64,000 nucleotides of DNA, from positions 21,131,108 through 21,195,107 of the forward strand of contig OW203763.1 in NCBI GenBank assembly GCA_934045905.1. Reading direction: 5' to 3'. Made by a program: the position numbers and the translations under genes. Origin of the DNA: Leuctra nigra (Eukaryota; Arthropoda; Insecta; Plecoptera; Leuctridae). The stretch's first letter is position 1. Every line of letters starts with the position of its first letter. Positions 56,241 through 64,000 of this stretch are shown piece by piece. The notes under the pieces are model-generated. The model did not search any database, was not told where the DNA came from, and saw only the letters and a program-made list of their open reading frames with translations.

Positions 56241-59200
56241 GTTGAAAGGAGAGTAAAACGATGTGTGTTTCACTTATATAATTATAATTAAATATTAAAA
56301 CACACATACATTAAATTAGTATTATATTTCAGTTATGGTTTGCTTCTGTAGACCAATTATTCTCGAAGTAGCTTTTAGTGGGATTAAGATGATTTAAATT
56401 TGGATCAATTAAGGAAACGACAAATTGTAAGTAGCTGTATGATTTATTTATGGTACTTTCCGTAATGAAATAATGGATTATAACTTTAAGAAATCAAAAT
56501 TATATAGAAATTATTTTTTTACAAGAAAAGAAAATAGGATGGAGGAGAAGAAGAGATCACATAGCCTCAACGAAGCTGTTTTGAGCTCTCATATCTCCGA
56601 AATTAGACTGTTTAAAATTATATTCTCCAGATTAAGAAGCTGAGTGGTCAACATCTCCGATTTAGGACTTTCTCGTCAACTTAATATTTTTAATTGTTTT
56701 TTAGTTTTTTAGTTTCAATGTGATAAAACCACTTTGTAGCTTACTGTACGCTGTAGCTCCAAGTGTAAGTAGACTTCGTATAGGCTTCTTGCATAAGAAG
56801 AGACTGTCATAGTAAGAATAAACACATCTGACAGCGGCAATCCAAATGTCATATTTCGAGTGATTCCTTTTGAAAGAAAGATATTTAAGTAAGTACCAGT
56901 TAATAATAATACTCAATATTTATCCATACACATTTGCCAGTTAAATATTCATGTGAGAAATGTGATTTATCTATTATTTAAATGACAAATTTCCCTTCCT
57001 CTTTACAGCCTCCATCTTTCTTCTCCTTATGACGTCAAGTACAAGAAGGCAAAAAGTAACTGGATATTTCAGCTCAACATGACAAAGAAAATGTAGTCAA
57101 TATGAACATAAAAACGATCCTATTGAAATGAAATGAAGATTGGAATGTATCTATGTCATGATTACATTTGTGTTTGTATTTGAAGAAAGTAACGAGAAGA
57201 CGTAGAAAAGCCACTATATGGTACAACAGACGAAATGATATTTAGGTCGAGTGTAGGAAAAGTAGAATCAAAATAACATGCGTTTACGTCAATCAAGAAA
57301 ATGAAAACAAGAACCATAACAGTTTTCTTTTCATTGATTGATATTATTGAGAAGCTTTCTAAAGCTTCAGCAAGAATAAAGGATCGGAACTTTTGTAAAA
57401 AGAACTTAAAGAAATGTTGAAAGCAATTTAATAGAAGTTTACTTTTTTATAGGAAAACACTCATAAAAATTTTGTGTCTGTTTCATCTTTATATTATTGC
57501 ATAAAATATTTCGAACACAAAAAAAAAACTTATTAAGAGTCATAATACAAAATTATATTTCTAGAAGTAATTATTTACCTTCTATAATATTGATATAATT
57601 TTGTAATTTTGTTTTGGCGATATTTTATACTTTAATTCAATACATTTCACATCATAAACTATCCGGAAAACTGAATACAAAACAAACAAATATCAGAACA
57701 CGACTAACTAATTTAAATACATATTTCAATTTGTATTTATTTACATCATCACTTGATATCTATTTTACATCTACCCAATTACCACTAACACTTTCAGTGA
57801 ATTCAATTCTCACTTAGTAGCAACAATAGTTCAACATTTGAAATGAAAATGTGAGTGGACGCAGCAGGTGATTGAGACATGACTTGAATAACACTACATA
57901 GTGATTACTGATTACACTAACTATTGCTACCCTTATCACGCACAGTACCTCCTTCTCCCTTCAGGGGTTGAGGTATATCGCTATCGCAACATGTGTAGTC
58001 TCCTCCTTGTCCTGCCAATACGCCTCCAAAGCAAATAATTAAACCTCAATCTTAACGTCTACAATACAAGAATTGAATTATCCCTTGTTCCTGTTTGGAA
58101 TTCGAATCGCATACATTTTCTACCAGAATTTCGTGTTTGAAATTTCGAGTTGAAATTTTAGCATCGAGTATGATTCATTGTTAATAGGATTACAAGAGAA
58201 ATCGACAATTGTTAAATTGAAAAAAAGCTGTTCTTTTCAAAATGCTTGGATTAATTTTGAAAGTGTGTTATTAAAAATGTAATAAGCTTAACTTGAATAT
58301 ATGAATTTATTTTTTTCAAGGAAAGTAATTTTCATATGCTAAAAAAGTATGTAGTAATATTATTGATATAATATTTTTAACATTCTGCTAATTAGTGCAT
58401 GACCAGATTCTATTCCAATTAAGGAAACACAATAAGGAACAGATTTCTCAAACTTTAGTTTATTTATTCTTTTATTATCTCACTGTTCATTCCATAACGA
58501 TTCATACGTACAATTAAGTACGCTTGTTTAATCGCACGTAAAATCAAACCATCGATTTTTATTCCAAATACTTTCAATTACATATCGAAAGTAATTATTA
58601 AATAATATTAATGCTCAATTGTCCGATCTTTGAAGAATATTGATCCAACTGAAGTCTCAATATCAAGAAAATGTGAAGAAACTATAACCACCAGACGAGG
58701 AAGGTGGAAGTGAAGCATTTTCCATCATCCCTTATTGAAGATTGGAGACTACATCTCCTATATATCATCATAGAACAAGGAAATCTCACGAGGGATTTCA
58801 GTAAGGTCATCTCAACCCTCCAGGCTCAAAACCTCACCAGAATAAGCAGATTGAACAAGAATTGGCGGAAGTGTCATAGAAAAAAATACGGGAGCATATA
58901 GATACAATTTTTGTGACCAAAATATGGTAATATTTTGTAAATAGATTTCATATTGAATTAAAAATTCTGATTGATGTTGCTTAACGAATTTCATCGGTGC
59001 GAAAATCGTGTGATCGCGAATGAAAATCAAGTTAATACTTTGAAAATGAACGATGCATCATGCTCTCAATTAACTATTGATAATTCTGACATAAGGCACT
59101 TCGCAACCCTCGTTAGGAGCAGCTAATGTTCCATGAACACGGCTTAAAGCGCAAATATAATTTACTATATTTTTTAGTCTTCATTTGAGATCTATTTTGA

Positions 59201-62163
59201 TATGTAAATTTACCAAATTACCTATTCTCTTACTACAGGTAAGTTCTGAAAGTTATGTTTTGTCACAATCTGCAAGCTCTTTAAATGCATTGTGATATTT
59301 TTTTAAATTTCAAATTCCATTTGTTTCTTTAGGTAACTATGGGACTTACTTTACTTCTCAATTAACTAAACATGTAGGAACAGCATATTTCACAACAAAA
59401 AGTTTCAACAAATTTATCTCTAAACTATTGATAAATGGGATGAAACATAAATATAATGAAAATTCGATCCACAAACGTAATTATAAGATTATGTTGAAAT
59501 CTATGAACTCACGAATTCAACATCCAGTTTCCAGTTGAACCTCATAAATAAGCTCTATTGCTTATAAAATACATGTATTTATTGTGGCTAATAGTTTAAT
59601 TCGATATATTCTCATTATATTTGGTATTGTTATGATATTCAAAATTATTTAAGTCGAGAATTGTAATTTTTATTATACTCGATAATTTGTAATTTAGTTT
59701 CATATATTCCACTCTATTTTTAGACTACCTACCTTACATCTTCTCTCATTTGATTTCACGGAAAATAGCTTTTGGGTGTTGTTACATAATTGAAAATGGT
59801 CACGGTTTCCAAAACAATTTAAATTAGTTCCTTACTTACTATTCATCTAACAATGATGAGTATTACCGGTGATATAGCTCCAAGCATAGCTTGATATAGC
59901 TTGATTGCATCGCTTAAAAACAAAACACTCTCATTCATTGTTTTATAATTGAATAATCAATGCTCAATTAGCATTGATTAATTATCACTGACTAATCATT
60001 CATTAATCTTTAATTCACCACAATTTTCAAACGTCTTTAAGACAAAATTATTCCAAAGTCAAATGTCAATTACAAGGGTCCATGTTCTTTGTTCGATTTC
60101 ACGCTCTCAATGTGTGGAGTCAGGAAATGTAATCTCGTGTCCGGGCGATCAGTCTGGAAAATTGAGGTCGAAAATCGCTACCTGAATGGAAAAAACGGAT
60201 TCACTCAAAAAAGGAACGAATAATTTAACACAATCTGAATGTTGGAAAAGTGTCCGAGTAGGAGCATGTCACTGATAAATCCCGTTGGAGTTTAAGATCA
60301 GATGAGACATCTTCTCACCCACAACCAAAGATTATTTTGGACAAGGATGGAGATTTTATTATTTATGATTCATACGTTTCCGGAAAGAAAGTATACTTTT
60401 TTTACATTTCAACTTAATATAAAGCAGTAAACTTTGTTTTAATTTAATATTTTAGTATGGATAGGCTGTATAGTATCTAGTGAAAGAACTACATAGTTAT
60501 ACAGTTAAGAAAACTCAAAAGAAAACTTGGGCAAGCTTGAAGGTGACTCGCATTGCAAGTGAAATTCCATTTTCAACTTTAATTTCCAAAACTCAATATG
60601 GCAAAGATGAAAGTTTTACGGAGTATTAATGCAAATATTGCAATTCTGTGAACGGAATACGTACATTTAGTACATAATATATGGAAAATCGTTTAAAATA
60701 ACTGGGCTACATTTGCATCAGCAACTTTTAAAAACTCAAATATATACTCTCATTCAAACGACTAATACATCAATAAGAGAGATTGAAATTCAACTTATTC
60801 AATTGATAACATTCATCCATTGATGGAAACGTTAATCGATTTCATTGAGTTGAAACTGATTCTTCTAACATTCAAATACTTTTACCTTCTAATACTTCTA
60901 CTCAGCAGTATTACCATGTTGACGCTGAGACCATGCTAGAGAAGAGCAGGTAAGTAAACATTTACACTCTTATTAAATTAGACAGATAATTGACGTATCA
61001 TCAAAGGCTATTAATGTCACATCATTAATTTACCATCTGACAACGAATTCTGAATTGTTATCGATAGAGAATTTTTTTTTTATGAAAGTAAAGGAGATGA
61101 AAGAATATTATCCACTCGGGTTCCTTACGGAAAAGTATGTTCGGCATATAAACTTTTTATGATCAATTAATAGTATTTTGCGTATCTTACTTTTAAGTGA
61201 TTATAGACTATAAAACCTGTCACACGTAGCTTTCCAATATTCTTAAAAGTGTAGTAAAGAAAATGTACACCGTAGTTGGTTTTCCATCTTCTCCATGTCC
61301 TTAGCTCTTTATTCGTAACTCCATAAACTGCTATTAAATTAAGTATATGCCAAGCATTTACTCTAAAAAAAGAACAACCCCTGCTGAGTCTCAGATCAAG
61401 AAGATAGGCGGCGTAAAACAGTCAAAAACGTCATCAAAATACAAAATAAGTGATTCATTTTATTAGATTTGAAGTATAACCATGTAACAACCAAGGTTGC
61501 TTGCTTTTTCAAATAACACTGGTTTCGTATTGAAGTAATTTTCTCAAGACCAATTTCACCACCAAGCTCAAAGTTACGACGGTGTTTAGAACATTTGTTA
61601 CAGCTTTCGAGATTTTATAGATACATTTAAAACTATTTTATAGATTGTGCAGCATTTAAATTTTCAAGTATGAAATAAAATTGACTTATAAATAATACAA
61701 CAAGTATTAATATATATACTACTAAAATAATTAGAACAGATTATATATTCTCAAATAAAGTTGTGTTTAGTTGTTTTATACATTTAATTTAATATTTATT
61801 ATTATTAATCTTTCTTAAACTACTGTTCTTTATATCGGTAATTGTTCAACAGTTTCAATTTATATTTTAACTCATTTAAGTTTGGTACAAAATTCATTTG
61901 ATACAAAATATATCGATTGAAGAACTAAAGCAACCTTTTCATCGACCAAAAACACATTTTGGTTGTAGTGGAAATAATAAAACATAAAACTGCTCAAATT
62001 TTAATCTAATTTCCAGAATGTCCAATCCAATACATTCGTGCAGAGTATCTTCAAATAAGATCAATATCACGCAATGCATTTTTGTCCTAGATAGATAGGA
62101 ACATAAAAATGTTGATAATGGTCGAGCTAGTAGAGGGTGGAGAGGGCGAGCAGGTGTTTGGGC

Positions 62164-62187
62164 GGGGGGGGGGGGGGGGGGGGGGGG
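62164..62187. repeat. Poly(G) tract, 24 bp
   Basis: Twenty-four consecutive G followed by a G-rich purine stretch. The minus-strand proline-rich frames crossing it are artefacts of the tract. Confidence 0.95.
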
Positions 62188-64000
62188 AGGGGAGAGGGGT
62201 GAAGATACCAAACTAATGGACGTTTTATTAGCTTGTTCTCTCGACCACTCAATATACGTGTAGCCACTTGGACTGACACCTCGCCTTGATCAAGAAAAAT
62301 CCAGTCGGCTGGATGCACAAAGAAGTACTTTATGACCGAATAAGATCTTGCGCAAATCGCAATATAATTAAAAACGAATGAATAATTTTTGTCATGGTTA
62401 AAGGTATTAGTAATTATAATGCTAATTGTAATTAAATCATTTTATGAATCTGGTCCCTGAGAAGAAATATAATTACCTTTTTGAATCTTTTGTCAAGTTC
62501 TCACAATTTCAATTTCATTGTATGAAAAGAATATCAATAAATTGTTTACTGTAACGGTAGAAAAATAGCAGTAACACGTGCTCTATAGCTTCTCTTCAAT
62601 TTATGCGAGCTATTGTTTACAGTTTACGTCAAGTTTTTTTAGAGTTACTTTTTCTTGTTACCAAGTCGTTATTGAAGAAAATTGAAACTTTTCATTCCTG
62701 AAATTCATCTGCAGATCATATGCCATGTGAGAATTGTTGCAAACTAAGGGAATGATTATAATATACCAGACGCTGCATTTAACTTGGGAATCACCCTTAG
62801 GGGTACTCATTTTGTCTTCATCCAATGGAAATTGTGTCACTCTATGATGACGTCTAATTGTACCTCAGGGGACCTGACATTTGCTAATGATAAGTGAACG
62901 CTTTCATAGAATAGATGTGATGGAAGGTATACTTTTTTGTCCCTTCGTATCAATTGGTTTCTACAATACTGATGTGCATTTTTTTACCTCCTAATGATTA
63001 TTCAGTCATCCCAGGTGATTTTATAAACCTAAGAGAATTGATTAATAGAATTTTAGCATCAGAAAAAATTTTAGACACCGATTTTGTTATTACCTACCAT
63101 TCCGTTATCAAATTAAAAAATATAATTTTTGGTACATTGAAAAACAATGCCAATGCTTGCATACATTTGTAAGTATTAGCAACATCAAAATGTGATTGTA
63201 GGAGCTGTCAATTTGTAGCTCTTGGCTAGCATCAGGAAAAGCACGCATATTGTTTTTAAAGATATCGAAGAGGGTTAAAAAACACTTTGTTTATTGATCA
63301 TTTTACAAATATTTAAAAAAACAAAACTTAAATATGATAATTTATAAATGTTGACACAAAAAATTGTTGGTCTCAACAAAAGTGAAAAGTTTTTTATTCA
63401 TGAAGAGAGAAGGATGTTAATTACAAAAAATAGCAATAACAATTAATTACTTGTTTTTTATTTTCAACCTATGTTATAATAGCATACTAGATATTAGAAT
63501 TCACAAGAATTCGTTCTGAATTGTAACATATTTCAATACCTCCTCGTTCTGAGATATTAAATGCATATACGAGTACATTAAAAGCACAAGAACGAACATC
63601 TATCATGAAAAAGATGGTTCACATTAATATCCGAAGCTTATAAAAGCAAGTGATTATTATTAAGCTTATTATAACTTGTTGAACATTAATTGGGAAACCT
63701 TACTTTAGTTTATAAAGTTAGTGAAGTTTACAGGGTGAAAAAAGAGCGCAGGTTTTGTTTTCAGAAAATTTGAAGCATGAAATAATGTTTCAAAATTAAT
63801 ACAAACCACAATTGAAACTTCTAAACTGGAGGAGAGAATTTAGTGAAAATGTTTGTCGCTTACTTTTTATACTTTAACAATCCGTTATATGCAAGCTACT
63901 GAGTGTATCAGATGAAAAGAATTATGTTTGTTAAAAAATTGTATTTTGTATTTGACGACTTTCGTCTGACAAAATAAAACTTTCTGTAAACAAAGTCTAC

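Larger units (their letters stand above)
52337..64000. other. Right flank without supported genes
   Basis: The region is AT-rich and contains only short, low-complexity open frames. It includes repeat-like blocks at about 54580-55300 (with gtgagcgaagcgagcg), the second copy of the MITE-like repeat (56118-56240) and a 24-G run (62164-62187). No exon, RNA gene or complete mobile element could be supported. Confidence 0.5.

Noticed and set aside
61939..62318. Proline-rich frames near 62.1 kb and at 13566-13802
   Set aside because: They are created by poly(G) tracts read on the other strand.

Overview
The window is AT-rich animal nuclear DNA, most likely from an insect. Genes are split by GT-AG introns and lie among hAT and Harbinger-like MITEs, tRNA-derived SINEs and a LINE. 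The pyruvate kinase, PSAT and MESH1 proteins look arthropod. A hemipteran (planthopper or leafhopper-like) is my guess, not something the sequence proves. No bacterial gene, CRISPR array or virus was seen. A 200-bp run of N (12452-12651) marks an assembly gap.

Four host genes are supported by exon models in which every splice phase agrees. (1) On the minus strand, about 2.4-20.9 kb, is a type-I membrane protein: signal peptide, two six-cysteine EB/EGF-like modules and a transmembrane helix, with all introns in phase 1. (2) On the plus strand, 22.3-23.5 kb, is MESH1/HDDC3, a two-exon HD-domain hydrolase (ppGpp/NADPH phosphatase family). (3) On the minus strand, 23.7-27.7 kb, is phosphoserine aminotransferase (six exons, 371 aa). 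(4) On the plus strand, about 28.4-51.2 kb, is pyruvate kinase, 525 aa from its common exons or 535 aa with either of two alternative 34-nt first coding exons. The membrane-protein gene and MESH1 are divergent, MESH1 and PSAT are tail-to-tail with 176 bp between stop codons, and PSAT and pyruvate kinase are divergent. PSAT and pyruvate kinase both draw on lower glycolysis (serine branch and PEP to pyruvate).

The most unusual signal is that tandem duplications sit exactly on splice junctions. About 20 copies of a ~30-bp unit carry the 3' splice site of the membrane gene's transmembrane exon (3904-4545). Twelve copies of the exon-4 donor of pyruvate kinase start intron 4 (36371-36982). Three dispersed copies of its exon-8 donor lie at 41.5, 42.75 and 43.03 kb. 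Five copies of the exon-9 acceptor plus the first part of that exon lie at 49.15-49.53 kb. The first coding exon of pyruvate kinase is itself duplicated, with diverged coding sequence.

Mobile DNA fills the introns. Intron 8 of pyruvate kinase holds a hAT element with an 8-bp target duplication that itself contains a smaller hAT MITE and a SINE. The same intron holds a 5.2-kb antisense endonuclease/reverse-transcriptase LINE bounded by a 15-bp target duplication; its 3' region carries a 150-bp inverted repeat and four ~268-bp repeats rich in YY1-, ETS- and CRE-like motifs. Intron 2 of PSAT holds a palindromic double SINE with a 12-bp target duplication. The right flank (51.3-64 kb) shows no gene I can support.
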